Source of the DNA: Mixophyes australis
Taxonomy: Eukaryota; Chordata; Amphibia; Anura; Limnodynastidae
Direction: 5' to 3'
Length of the DNA stretch: 64,000 nt
Assembly: GCA_036250195.1 (NCBI GenBank)
Contig: JAVHZZ010000005.1
Coordinates: 178,605,448-178,669,447 of the forward strand
The notes beneath the pieces were generated by a model. The model made no database searches. It was not told the origin of the DNA and worked only from the letters and a program-made list of their open reading frames with translations. Shown here one piece after another: positions 48,601-58,915 of this stretch. Within the stretch, counting starts at the first letter, position 1; each line of letters begins with the position of its first letter. Position numbers and translations under genes: made by a program.

Positions 48601-51600
48601 GAGGTTAACTGAGAGTCAGAGTGAAGAACCAACAATGATAGTTGACATAGCTGGCAGGAAACAAACTTTTCTTGTAGATACAGGGGCGGCCCGATCTGTG
48701 ATAACCTCTCCTTTCAATCTACAGGTGACCAGCAAAACTATTCCAGCTATGGGGGTGACGGGAAAAGTGTTACATTATCCTCTAACTAAACCCGCCGAAG
48801 TTACTATCGGGCCTCTGCATACTAAGCATTCGTTTCTCTTGGCTGCAGCGGCTCCTACTAACTTGCTAGGGAGAGACTTGTTATGTAAAATGGGATGTGT
48901 CATATACTGTACTTCAGATGGTGTGTTCCTAGATATACCCGAGAAGGTTGCACATGAGGTACAGGACATATTGGACACCCCTCCAAGGTTAATGTTACAC
49001 TCTCCTGTTATAGAACAAAGTCCATCTCAAGTAAAGGGGATGTTGCTGGAAATACCAGGTTCCCTATGGACCAGAGATGGACAGGACACTGGACTGATGG
49101 CAAACGTAGCCCCTGTCATGGTCAATCTAAAAAGTGGTAGGATAGCTCCAAAAATCCCACAGTATCCATTAAAACCGGAGGTCGAACTAGGGGTATATCC
49201 TGTTATTGAGAGGCTGTTACAACAAGGGATTTTAATTCGTACAGCCAGTACAGCAAATAGTCCCATTTTCCCTGTGAAGAAGAGTGGGGGGAGGGGCTAT
49301 AGATTAGTCCAGGACTTAAGGGGAATTAACAAAGTTGTTGAGAGCCAATTCCCCGTAGTGCCGAATCCAGCTGTCATCCTCATGCAGATTCCACCGTCTG
49401 CCAGTCATTTTACTGTCATTGATCTATGTTCTGCTTTCTTTTCAGTCCCTCTTCACCCTGACTGCCAATACCTTTTTGCATTCTCCTACAGGGGAGTGCA
49501 ATACACATGGACCAGACTACCCCAGGGGTTCATTGACAGCCCCAGTATTTTCTCCCAAGCCTTACATGACTGTTTGCAATCCTTTCAACCCCACAATGGG
49601 TCTGTTCTAATTCAATATGTGGACGATTTGTTGTTGTGCTCTGATTCTTTTATGTCATGTTTACATGATACTAAATTGTTGTTGCTTCATCTTTCACAAA
49701 CAGGGCACAAGGTGGCAAAGGATAAATTACAGCCATGTCAGACTAAGGTCAAATACTTAGGACACTGCCTCACTAAGGGGCTAAGACACCTGACAACCGA
49801 CAGAATTGAGGCCATACAACACATGACCCTGCCGCAGAGCCAGAAGCAGATTCGTACTTTCTTGGGGATGTGTGGATACTGTAGGTCCTGGATCCCAGGT
49901 TTTTCTATTCTGGCATTACCATTGCAGGAGCTAGTCTCTTCCTCAAAACCAGAACGTGTCGTACACACAGAAGAGTCGGAGCAAGCGTTCTTTAATCTTA
50001 AAGATAGTCTGACAAAAGCACCTGCATTGGGAATACCTGATTATGAAAAGCCTTTTGAGCTATTTTGTACAGAAGCTGATGGCTGTGCAGCAGGTGTCCT
50101 CACACAGAAACATGGTGACGCTAGCAGACCGGTAGCATACTACAGTGCACAATTAGACAATGTGGCAAGGTCACTCCCAACATGTCTCAGAAGTGTAGCA
50201 GCAACGGCCCTTCTAGTAAGTAAGAGCGAGGATGTAGTATTAGGACATAATTCAACCATCTATACACCCCATGCTGTATCAGCTCTGTTAAACTCAGCCC
50301 AAACCAGACATGTTTCTTCAGCTAGATTCACAAAGTGGGAACTAGCCCTGATGGCACCCTCAAACATCACCATCAAACGATGTAGCACCCTAAATCCAGC
50401 TACATACCTTCCGTATGTGTCTCAAGAGACACAAAGGGTGGGAGGTGAGGAGACCCTGGTTGATGATGAGTTAGGCAAGAATACTGACACGCATGACTGT
50501 ATGGAACACCTGAATCAGACCTTTACTGCAAGGCCCGACATACGTGACACCCCCTTAGAAAAGGTAGATTTTACGTTTTATACAGACGGAAGTTGCCATA
50601 GACAGACAGAGACAGGAGAGCTATGTACTGGTTACGCTGTTGTAGACGATCAGGATGTGGTAGAAGCTGAACCCCTTGGTCCACCTCACTCAGCCCAGGT
50701 GGCGGAACTAGTAGCACTAAGGAGAGCGTGTGAATTGGCAGAGGGTAAATCAGCCAACATATATACTGACTCTAGGTACGCCTTCGGGGTAGTGCATGAT
50801 TTTGGGGCCCTTTGGCGTCTTAGAAACTTTACGACAGCAGCAGGTACACCAGTGGCACACTCACAACACATAAAAGGACTTCTGACAGCGATACAGTTAC
50901 CCAGAACAGTAGCCGTCATAAAGTGCAAAGCCCATACCTTTGAAGAAGACCCAGTGTCATTGGGCAACAACAGGGCAGACGAAGCTGCTAAATGGGCAGC
51001 AGGGCAACCTATGACTGTATCGACCGAGACTATGATGGTTTTTCAGACATTAGACACGCAGAAATTAATTGAAATGCAAGATTTGTGTTCCCTGCAGGAG
51101 AAGGCGGTCTGGAAGGCGAAGGGATGTGGTCAAGAGTCCTCAGGACTCTGGAGGGATGGACAAGGTAAGCCTGTAGCTCCCCGAACATACTATCCAAGCC
51201 TGGCTGAAGCAGCACACGGCCTGACTCACCTGGGTAAAGAAGGTATGTGCAAACTGGTGAGAGCATACTGGTGTGCTCCCGGATTTTCCTCTCAAGCTGG
51301 TAAGAAAGCAATGTCATGTCTTACTTGTTTGAGGAAAAATGTTGGGAAAACTATTCCAACTGAGCCATCCCACATCCCTCCTACAGACGGACCTTTTCAG
51401 GTAATACAAATTGACTATATCCAACTACCACCGTGCAGGAATCTAAAGTATGTGTTAGTGTGTATTGATGTGTTTTCCGGTTGGGTAGAAGCATATCCGG
51501 CAGCCACTAATACTGCTGTGTTCACTGCAAAGAAAATTGTACAAGACTTTGTGTGTAGGTTCGGTATCCCTAGAATCATTGAAAGTGATAGGGGTACCCA

Positions 51601-52243
51601 TTTTACTGGTGATGTCTTCCAAAATATGTGTAAACTCATGGGAATCAGTAGCAGACTTCACACCCCTTACCGACCACAAGCCAGTGGTAAGGTGGAGAGA
51701 GCAAATGGTACTATAAAGAACAAACTAGGTAAGATAATGGCTGAAACTGGGTTGGCATGGCCTGAGGCTTTGCCGTTGGTCCTCCACAGCATTCGAACCA
51801 CTCCTAGACCTCCTCTTAATCTGTCCCCCTTTGAGATACTGTTCGGACGACAACCTCATTTGATCGTGAGTCCACAAGACGACTTAAAGTGTAATAATGA
51901 AGTGACTGTACAATATCTTATAAGAATGAGTAGACAGCTGAAACAACAACAACAAAAACTAAAAATGCTGTCACCTGGTATGCCAGAGACGAACTGTCAT
52001 GATGTTGAACCTGGAGACTATGTTATGATCCGCAATTTCTTACGTTCAGGTTGTTTAACAGACCGTTGGGAAGGCCCGTACCAAGTGCTGCTGACCAGTA
52101 CTACATCACTGAAGGTTGCAGAGAGAGACACTTGGGTCCATTCCACCCACTGCAGGAGAGTCCATAATCCGGAGAAAGTGCAAGACAAGACTCAGACCGA
52201 CGACATAGAGCTGTCACTTGTGAGCCTGTTCCGGGAGACCTAA
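48569..52243 (+). CDS. pol: Pol (protease, RT, RNase H, integrase), about 1,224 aa past the stop
   Basis: Same frame as gag, reached only by reading through the UAG; no good ATG precedes the protease. Counting from 48569: protease active site DTGA at about 37-40; reverse transcriptase with LPQG and YVDD at 350-353; a connection; RNase H with TDGS (Asp about 673) and YTDSRYA; integrase zinc finger (HxxxH ... CLTC); the catalytic Asp in IDY, Asp1007 in ESDRGTHFT, and Glu in KVERANG; and a C-terminal WEGPYQV element typical of gamma-type integrases. It ends at TAA. No stop or frameshift, and every catalytic motif I checked is present, so it may be functional. Confidence 0.95.
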   Translation, partial: GSGHTCSLQPVRLTESQSEEPTMIVDIAGRKQTFLVDTGAARSVITSPFNLQVTSKTIPAMGVTGKVLHYPLTKPAEVTIGPLHTKHSFLLAAAAPTNLLGRDLLCKMGCVIYCTSDGVFLDIPEKVAHEVQDILDTPPRLMLHSPVIEQSPSQVKGMLLEIPGSLWTRDGQDTGLMANVAPVMVNLKSGRIAPKIPQYPLKPEVELGVYPVIERLLQQGILIRTASTANSPIFPVKKSGGRGYRLVQDLRGINKVVESQFPVVPNPAVILMQIPPSASHFTVIDLCSAFFSVPLHPDCQYLFAFSYRGVQYTWTRLPQGFIDSPSIFSQALHDCLQSFQPHNGSVLIQYVDDLLLCSDSFMSCLHDTKLLLLHLSQTGHKVAKDKLQPCQTKVKYLGHCLTKGLRHLTTDRIEAIQHMTLPQSQKQIRTFLGMCGYCRSWIPGFSILALPLQELVSSSKPERVVHTEESEQAFFNLKDSLTKAPALGIPDYEKPFELFCTEADGCAAGVLTQKHGDASRPVAYYSAQLDNVARSLPTCLRSVAATALLVSKSEDVVLGHNSTIYTPHAVSALLNSAQTRHVSSARFTKWELALMAPSNITIKRCSTLNPATYLPYVSQETQRVGGEETLVDDELGKNTDTHDCMEHLNQTFTARPDIRDTPLEKVDFTFYTDGSCHRQTETGELCTGYAVVDDQDVVEAEPLGPPHSAQVAELVALRRACELAEGKSANIYTDSRYAFGVVHDFGALWRLRNFTTAAGTPVAHSQHIKGLLTAIQLPRTVAVIKCKAHTFEEDPVSLGNNRADEAAKWAAGQPMTVSTETMMVFQTLDTQKLIEMQDLCSLQEKAVWKAKGCGQESSGLWRDGQGKPVAPRTYYPSLAEAAHGLTHLGKEGMCKLVRAYWCAPGFSSQAGKKAMSCLTCLRKNVGKTIPTEPSHIPPTDGPFQVIQIDYIQLPPCRNLKYVLVCIDVFSGWVEAYPAATNTAVFTAKKIVQDFVCRFGIPRIIESDRGTHFTGDVFQNMCKLMGISSRLHTPYRPQASGKVERANGTIKNKLGKIMAETGLAWPEALPLVLHSIRTTPRPPLNLSPFEILFGRQPHLIVSPQDDLKCNNEVTVQYLIRMSRQLKQQQQKLKMLSPGMPETNCHDVEPGDYVMIRNFLRSGCLTDRWEGPYQVLLTSTTSLKVAERDTWVHSTHCRRVHNPEKVQDKTQTDDIELSLVSLFRET

Positions 52244-52300
52244 AGCCTGCAGTTGAGACACCTGAACCAGAGACGTTACCTCAGAACTATCTTTCCAGCG
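52244..52300 (+). promoter_or_regulatory. env splice acceptor region
   Basis: Pyrimidine-containing 'ctatctttccag' ends at 52298, two bases before the env ATG. It pairs logically with a leader donor near 46053 to make the env message. Other acceptors upstream in pol are possible. Confidence 0.55.
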
Positions 52301-54091
52301 ATGGAGTGGCGGTTTTTGTTTTTCTTTTGTTCCAGGATTTTCCTTGTTTTTACTTTTTCTAGGACATTCTATTTTTGTGAAGGAGGATGGAGGACGGAGG
52401 AGAGTTCTGGGAGTGATACGGATGAAATAGAGGCCGAAGAAAAGTTAATAGGATATCCTGAGCAGCCCATTATCAAACTTGGTCCAGGGGTTATGAAAAG
52501 GTCTGCTAGCTCAGGAACTCGGAGGCAGTGTGAGGGGCTATTGTCTGATGAGTATTGTATCTGCAAGTTCTGCAACTCCCTAGTTGACGAGAGATGCATC
52601 CAACGATGCCAGTCCCCCAGTACTCTGAATATAGGCGGGCATCCTTTGGAGGATTATCACTCCCTGGTGGGTAAGGTGCTAAACCAAACTGAGTGTTGGG
52701 TGTGCTCTCACGTGCCTCAAGGGCAGCATAACATAGGACTAGTGCCATTCCCGCTAAACATATCCGAAGTACTCGAATTAAGGGGTGGGAGGCCCATAGA
52801 AGGGAGGTACAATAACACTAGGTCCCCTAGTCTGACGCTTCGACAATACTCCCTAGGCAGATCGTTGCTGTGCCTAAACATATCTCATGCAAAGCGCCTG
52901 GAGAATTGGGAGGCTGACCTATCAGATCAGACAATGGCTCGCCACACTCATTTTAGAGAGAGACTCACAAGGTCACTACTAGGCAGGAATGCTGATGGAA
53001 GTCACAAGTTAGGGCGTATAACCAAACATAAGAAGGTATCTATTGGAAAAGTCTCTACAGATAAATGTGAAAATATCATTAATGCCGACACGTGTCTAGA
53101 ACAAATGGAGACACTAGGCATGGGTAGTTTTATCAAAACTCTGTGTGATATAATTCATGGGCATACTGTTCCTTATGTTCTCCCTGATGATGTGTATTTT
53201 GTTTGTGGGAGGAAAGCTTATTCCTGGGTGACTCCGAGTTCCAAGGGCTTGTGTTTCTTAGCTAAACTGGTTCCTGAAATCATGACTATTACTCATGAAG
53301 AAATGGTAGATATTCACAAGACTACATCACCACCATACATACACACACAGTATGAACACCGTGGCAAGAGAAATATGATTCCTGGTGAGGAACCCATAGC
53401 TACAAAATTGATTAGTGAAACTGCTGGTTTCCAAGTTATGGTTGCTCTAGATCTCACCAGGACCGCTCGGGGAACATTAAACTTTAAATATATCCAAGAC
53501 CTAGCTAAATTAATAGATAATATCACCGAGATGTATGATGACACTTTCAGGTATACAGGAAGGGAGCTACAAGCGTACAAAAAGGAGTTGGTGCAACATA
53601 GACTGGTACTAAATTATCTCACCTCTATTACTGGTGGGTACTGTGTGACACTGGCCACCCAGTTCGGTGTCAAATGTTGCACGTACATTACTAATAATAC
53701 GGAAGACCCTAAAGAGGTTATAGACCGGAAGATGGATGAAATTTTGCAGCTGAAATGGGAATTTCGAAAGAGCCATAATTCTTCGTTATATGAGGTCGGG
53801 GAAAAGGTGGCGGGTTGGTTCTCATGGTTGAACCCAGCAAAATGGTTCTCCGGTCTGGGGGAGTGGGTACAGGAAATGATTGCGAGTGTAGGTAAGCTCC
53901 TTCTCCTTATACTGGGTGTCATCTTAGCAATTGGTTTAGTTGTCAAATGTGTTCCTACTGTGTTGAAGTGTGGAAAACGGTCTCATGGGAGTAACACTGA
54001 GAAAGAGACTGAAAGGGTGGTACCAGATACCGAGATCATGGTCTGTGAAGAAGTATTGTATAATCCTGAACTTGAAACGGTGATTGGGTGA
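52301..54091 (+). CDS. env: Envelope glycoprotein (596 aa), retroviral SU-TM precursor
   Basis: The frame is open from 52244; I use the first ATG at 52301 because a hydrophobic signal peptide (about 4-27) follows. SU contains a CWVC motif at 132-135, the site of the SU-TM disulphide in gamma-type envelopes, and several N-glycosylation sites. A furin-type site RGKR is at 354-357. TM has a coiled-coil-like heptad region, a GGYC...CC segment with Cys448 and Cys459-460 (ten residues between, not six), a membrane anchor at about 533-555 and a tail of about 40 residues. No strongly hydrophobic fusion peptide directly follows the cleavage site. Uninterrupted; it ends 29 bp before the 3' LTR. Confidence 0.92.
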   Translation: MEWRFLFFFCSRIFLVFTFSRTFYFCEGGWRTEESSGSDTDEIEAEEKLIGYPEQPIIKLGPGVMKRSASSGTRRQCEGLLSDEYCICKFCNSLVDERCIQRCQSPSTLNIGGHPLEDYHSLVGKVLNQTECWVCSHVPQGQHNIGLVPFPLNISEVLELRGGRPIEGRYNNTRSPSLTLRQYSLGRSLLCLNISHAKRLENWEADLSDQTMARHTHFRERLTRSLLGRNADGSHKLGRITKHKKVSIGKVSTDKCENIINADTCLEQMETLGMGSFIKTLCDIIHGHTVPYVLPDDVYFVCGRKAYSWVTPSSKGLCFLAKLVPEIMTITHEEMVDIHKTTSPPYIHTQYEHRGKRNMIPGEEPIATKLISETAGFQVMVALDLTRTARGTLNFKYIQDLAKLIDNITEMYDDTFRYTGRELQAYKKELVQHRLVLNYLTSITGGYCVTLATQFGVKCCTYITNNTEDPKEVIDRKMDEILQLKWEFRKSHNSSLYEVGEKVAGWFSWLNPAKWFSGLGEWVQEMIASVGKLLLLILGVILAIGLVVKCVPTVLKCGKRSHGSNTEKETERVVPDTEIMVCEEVLYNPELETVIG

Positions 54092-54108
54092 TAGTTTATT
54101 ACACTATC

Positions 54109-54118
54109 AAAGGGTGGA
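54109..54118 (+). other. Candidate polypurine tract
   Basis: AAAGGGTGGA, two bases before the 3' LTR. It is short and interrupted by one T, weaker than typical gammaretroviral tracts. Confidence 0.5.
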
Positions 54119-54120
54119 AC

Positions 54121-54960
54121 TGTCGAAGTCAGTAAATTGGATAAAGTCATTTCAATTAAAGTCTAGCAAACTTGGTTGTCTTTGTCTGAAAAGATGCGTA
54201 CGGTACGCATCGACGTACAAGGGCACGCTACGGCGTGAAAGGGCGTACGCATCCACTACACGTGGCAGCAACAGTAATTGGTCTTTTACCATACATTCAC
54301 ACAAACACACATTCTTATAAAATAGTACACATTATTGGTAGTTGCAACACATAGTCAGTTATGTCGAAATATAGTAGTATTTATATGTTATATCAGAGTT
54401 ACATGCATATTAGTGAAATACACAGAACGGGTTAAAGGAATAACATCATGAGTGGTATCATAATGAACCTTGTTACATATCCTACTGTTTGGTTCACTCT
54501 GCGAGGGAATCGCAGAGTGCATACGCAAGTTATGAATGATAGGGAATTATGAACTACTTAAGACTAAGGAATCCTGGCGGGAAGAGCAGAGCATACCCCC
54601 TGCAGAGATGACCCCCTCCTTTGGATTCCTTAGGATGAACCAGCCAATGATTGACGACCCCTTGGACATTCCTGAGACCCGGACCAATAGATGCAAGCCA
54701 TACCATCTTCATTGTATTACTGTATTTCATTGTGTATATAAGCAGCAGCTTGTGATCCAGAGTGCAGACTTCTTGTCCCCAGACTTCAGGATTGAATGAC
54801 TGCACTGGATCCAGAGCGCCTGCGATAAGTAACGGCTGTATTTACTATTACTTCGCTTGAGCATATTTTTTTCCACTTATTGCGAATAAATCTTTGTGCG
54901 TTGGAAACACAAATCGAGGTTCGACAATCGTTATTGGTTAGCGACAATACGCACATAACA
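54121..54960 (+). repeat. 3' LTR (840 bp)
   Basis: Same length as the 5' LTR; the single difference is C at 54573 versus T at 45567. TATA box at 54735-54742 and AATAAA at 54885-54890. Followed by CATC (54961-54964). Confidence 0.95.
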
Positions 54961-54964
54961 CATC

Positions 54965-55674
54965 GTTTACACCTGGTCTAGAGGAGATCAATGCATATTC
55001 TTATTTTTAACTTAGAGAAACAAATGTGTCTATGTGCATCGGACTTGTAAACTTCTGCAAGATTTATATACAAGACAAATCAAATGGCAAAGGTTGGCCA
55101 AAATATCTATGTATTCAGTGTTTTAAGATAATAAACAGCTGTATTTACTGTATTTTAAAAGATTTGTAGTCAGGAAGACTGCTTCCTGCACATTAATCAT
55201 GTGTTCATCTGAAGCATCTCAGGTCATACTTTCCTTACATAAAATAGTTCATCACAGTCTCCTTTACTGTCCTTACAGTGTTAGTGCTGCAGTATATAGA
55301 GCTTGACGAGCCTATGACAATACAAAATACTGTTCGCTGACAAATCTTCCAACGAAGCATGGACATTGTGTGCACTGAAGTATAGAGCATTTTATTTTTC
55401 TTGGTACAGAGTTGGCAACCAGATAATGGAGTTTGGCTTATTTAACTAAAGAATAATTGTTAACTGTCTATACAACACTACTATGTGCAAACATATACAA
55501 TGTGACATCCCTGTTATTCTCTCTGTCAAAGCCACAAATTTTCCAGGTTGATTTTTGTAGTTACCCAGTAAAAAAGTCTGTGGATGGATGGAAAAACAGG
55601 AGTCTAAATGGAGAATAAAATAAGAAAATGAAGAATACAAATGCTGATGAGATGATACCATCTCTCTCCATCTA

Positions 55675-55677
<3 letters not shown>
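54965..55677. other. Intron, no gene seen
   Basis: Empty-site sequence on the right of the provirus; AT-rich, nothing recognised. Confidence 0.5.

Positions 55678-55721
<44 letters not shown>
55678..55721. repeat. (TC)n microsatellite
   Basis: About 21 TC units, immediately left of the fold-back element. Confidence 0.9.
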
Positions 55722-55725
<4 letters not shown>

Positions 55726-55726
<1 letters not shown>

Positions 55727-56193
55727 GGTTGGGAACCATTTTCCCAGCTGTGGAAAACCCGACAGTACTTACCCCGGCAGGAGGAAACCGAAGATCTGCT
55801 CGCAGACCGACTGAAATGACTGACAGCTTCCAAGGATGACTTTTCTCCATCGCGGCCCCTGAAGAAGCCGGCAGCGGTGGCTGACGTCACATTGTAGAGA
55901 CTCAATGTGATCAGACTTGTTCAGGTAATAAATTAAGAAGGCAACACCTGTACAAGATACATGGTATAGTAATGAACCTTGTACAGGCATTGCCTCCTTA
56001 AATTATTAGTCGGATCACATTGAGTCTCTTCAATGTGACGTCAGCCACCGCTGCCGGCTTTTTCAGAAGCCGCGATGGAAAAAAGTCATCCTTGGAAGCT
56101 GTCATTCATTTCAGTCAATGAGCAGCTCTTCGGTTTCCTACAGCCGGGGTAAGCACTGTCGGGTTTTCCACTGCCGGGAAACTGACTACCGCC
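55726..56193. mobile_element. Large fold-back element, arms of about 220 bp
   Basis: The arm from about 55730 to 55956 is the reverse complement of about 55977-56190 with scattered mismatches, around a loop of about 20 nt. Shared landmarks are 'tggaaaacccgacag', 'cttccaaggatgac' and 'gccggcagcggtggctgacgtcac'. It sits between a (TC)n and a (TA)n/TATC tract, so its exact ends are blurred. No coding capacity. Confidence 0.8.
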
Positions 56194-57277
56194 GATATAT
56201 CTATATATATATATCTCTATATATATCTATGTCTGTATTATTTTGCCAAACAAGCCATAAATATCCATCAATTAATGATGCCCTAATAGAGTATTCTGCT
56301 TGGGTGAAATATGTTACAGGTCAGAAATCCCCCCACATATGTTCAGTACCTACAAAAATCACTGTCAAAAAATTGGTAATTTCAATAGAACATGAAGTCT
56401 CAACTACGCTATTTTTAAATTAACCTGATCAAAATTAGATCTTGAACAAGCAAATATTCCTGTACAGGGCAGCTGTCAGTTTCTCAGAACTATGAAAATC
56501 CAGTAGAATTGGGTTTGACTGATCACTATAAAAAATCAGGTTGGCCTATAAACCCAACTATCACAAATGCAAGGTCATGTCCCAAACTGGAAGTATTTGG
56601 TGTCCTTTATACATTGCCATCTGGTCCTCTGCATTGTGTATGGATTTAAAGCTGCAGTCAAATTGTGAACTCCAAGATTGTGTAAAGATATTGTGGAGAA
56701 CTTTGACCCATACCATTGCTATATGCATTGAACATGACAAGACTGCCGCCATGACAACTATCATATTTGAAGTCTTCCTATGAATACTTTCACAACCGCA
56801 TAGAAAACCACAAGATTTGCATGGACACTTCATCTACACAGGGGAGGGTTGGTAATATTTGCTCCAGTGGGCAAGCAGCTTAAAGACGCCAGCAGTGGTA
56901 GTATAAACAAACCTTTCTAGTGCCCAAGCGCTGTTTGCACATAGCTGTAAGATCAGAACAGCAGACTCTGGGAAGCCAGCCTGCAAGCCAATTTCTGAAA
57001 CGTGAGTGACCTATACGTCATGGCAAGATGTTCGAAAGCAAACCCAATACAACCAAGTCTGTCCAGGGTTTTAACCAAGGTTCTGGAGATGTGGGGCAAC
57101 CTCCTTGCATGTGTACAATATTAAGTCCATATAACAACAAAGAAGAGGTAGTGGCTACAAGCCTTGAAGGTACAGCAGCTATAATACAGTTACTACTATT
57201 GCCTTTTCCAGTTGATACTGTGTTGTCAAATCTGCAAAATAATCTAATATATAAATGTCTAGTGGCGTGTGTTAGTC

Positions 57278-57281
<4 letters not shown>
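56194..57281. other. Intron, no gene seen
   Basis: TA/TC-rich tract to about 56240, then plain intron. Nothing coding recognised. Confidence 0.5.

Positions 57282-57368
<87 letters not shown>
57282..57368. repeat. Long (GT)n microsatellite
   Basis: About 43 GT units. It creates opposite-strand CVCVCV and HTHTHT reading frames that are not genes. Confidence 0.97.
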
Positions 57369-57370
<2 letters not shown>

Positions 57371-57590
57371 AAAAAATAAAACCAAGCTGCAGCGCCACCT
57401 GCTGGGCGGAGTTATACACTGACCTACTAAATTCTTAGTGTGTGTGGAAAAAAAAAAATCAGAAAGGGCTGAAATTTGGTATACGAAGATATTTTTAATT
57501 TGTTAATTTAATTTGTTAATTGTTAAAAGTGTTTATAAAAAGATTTAAAACAAATATATATATATATTTCTTGAAGGAGAAGTGACAGTT

Positions 57591-57677
57591 GGGAGTGGTT
57601 GGTGGTTGCCGGGGGTGACAGTGGGGAGTGGTTGGTGGTTGCCGGGGGTGACAGTGGGGAGTGGTTGGTGGTTGAGG
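57591..57677 (+). repeat. 33-bp minisatellite, 2.6 copies
   Basis: Period 33 bp, units starting at 57591, 57624 and 57657 (GGGAGTGGTTGGTGGTTG...). G-rich on the plus strand. Confidence 0.85.
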
Positions 57678-58915
57678 CCTGGGCTATGGCCCAAATGCAT
57701 GACAAGAAACTTTTTAACACCTTAAGTAGCTTGATTTGACTAGAATGCATGAGTATCATGCACGGGTTAACTTGTTCTTTATATGGTCCAGTAAATAGCC
57801 ACATGGTTGAAGCTCCCAATTTCACTACATGCAGTAGTCATAGCCAGCACTTGTTAAGAAGAATGAAAAAGTGTTTTGGGGGATGAATTCCTTCAAGCAG
57901 CAATATATAAATTTAATCACAAAAAAAATTGTAATGAAATATATCCATTTGTAAAATTGAATAAACTTTCAATTCATTAATTTTTTTGAGAAATTCAATC
58001 AGTTGTCTGTGTTGATAAGTATAGGAAATGTGTGGTTTCTGTAGCCACAATGCTCTCTTCCTTTATGTATGCAACACCTCCTGAAGCTGCAGTGAGAAAT
58101 CATTTACAGACCTCAGTCACAGCATCTCATTACTATTAACTGTTGTATAAATCATATGCTGTGGAATGGGCTGGGCCGGAGCCACACCTGCTTTCATAGC
58201 TCCGTGTGTCATACCTATAGCAAAGTGTGATACTTTGAACTTTATTTTTTTATATCTATTGGTTTTATTACACTATAAAGACTATAGTAAGGGTTGCCTT
58301 TACTGATAGACTGATAGAGAGATACATATATAACAAGAGTTATTCTTACTGATTACAACTATCATTATGTGATCAGTCCACAGTTACCAACATATTAATT
58401 TGTAAGCTTGGAGGTGTTACAATTTCCACTTCTGCATATAGAGAGATGTAGCCATTGGCCAAAAGCTTTCTATAGACAACAGTAGTGACAATGATATCTG
58501 CAGGCTAGAAGAAAATATTTTGTCTATTAGAAAATAATAATGAGGAGCAACGGTAAATATATTCAAAATTCTGCACGGTTTTCTAATTAAATGAACTACA
58601 GTGTTTAATAAGGTTTCATTTTGCAATATGTATTTAAAATATATGTTTTGATGATAATACTATGTTAAAGAAAATGCAAATTTGAGGGCCCATCCAAACA
58701 AGAAATCATTCTTCTCCACTGGTGTGAATACTACAATGAGTGCTCCTCATATATCACATTGCAAACAAATTGTTCAGAAAAGAAGAACTTATAGCTGTTA
58801 ATATTTATACACTGGACCTCGGAGGCATGCAGACCCACAAAACTGTTCTTCACTAGTATCCTATTAGTGATGAGCCTAAATATGTCAGACTTCAAGTACA
58901 TCAACAGCTTAAGAA
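57678..58915. other. Intron, no gene seen
   Basis: AT-rich intron with no recognised exon or element. Confidence 0.5.

Larger units (their letters stand above)
45115..54960 (+). mobile_element. Full-length class I endogenous retrovirus (9,846 bp)
   Basis: Complete provirus: LTR (840 bp), primer-binding site, leader, gag, pol, env, short purine tract, LTR (840 bp), flanked by a 4-bp CATC duplication. The LTRs differ only at 45567/54573 (T/C). gag, pol and env are uninterrupted except for the gag-terminal UAG. The protease-RT-RNase H-integrase order, one zinc knuckle, a GPY-type integrase end, a CWxC motif in SU and the UAG junction place it with class I, gamma/epsilon-like elements. It lies antisense to SLC22A23. 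It is recent on LTR evidence; I cannot tell whether it is fixed or polymorphic. Confidence 0.95.

Noticed and set aside
57018..57438. 133- and 136-residue frames on both strands
   Set aside because: Both are driven by the (GT)n tract; no domain outside it.
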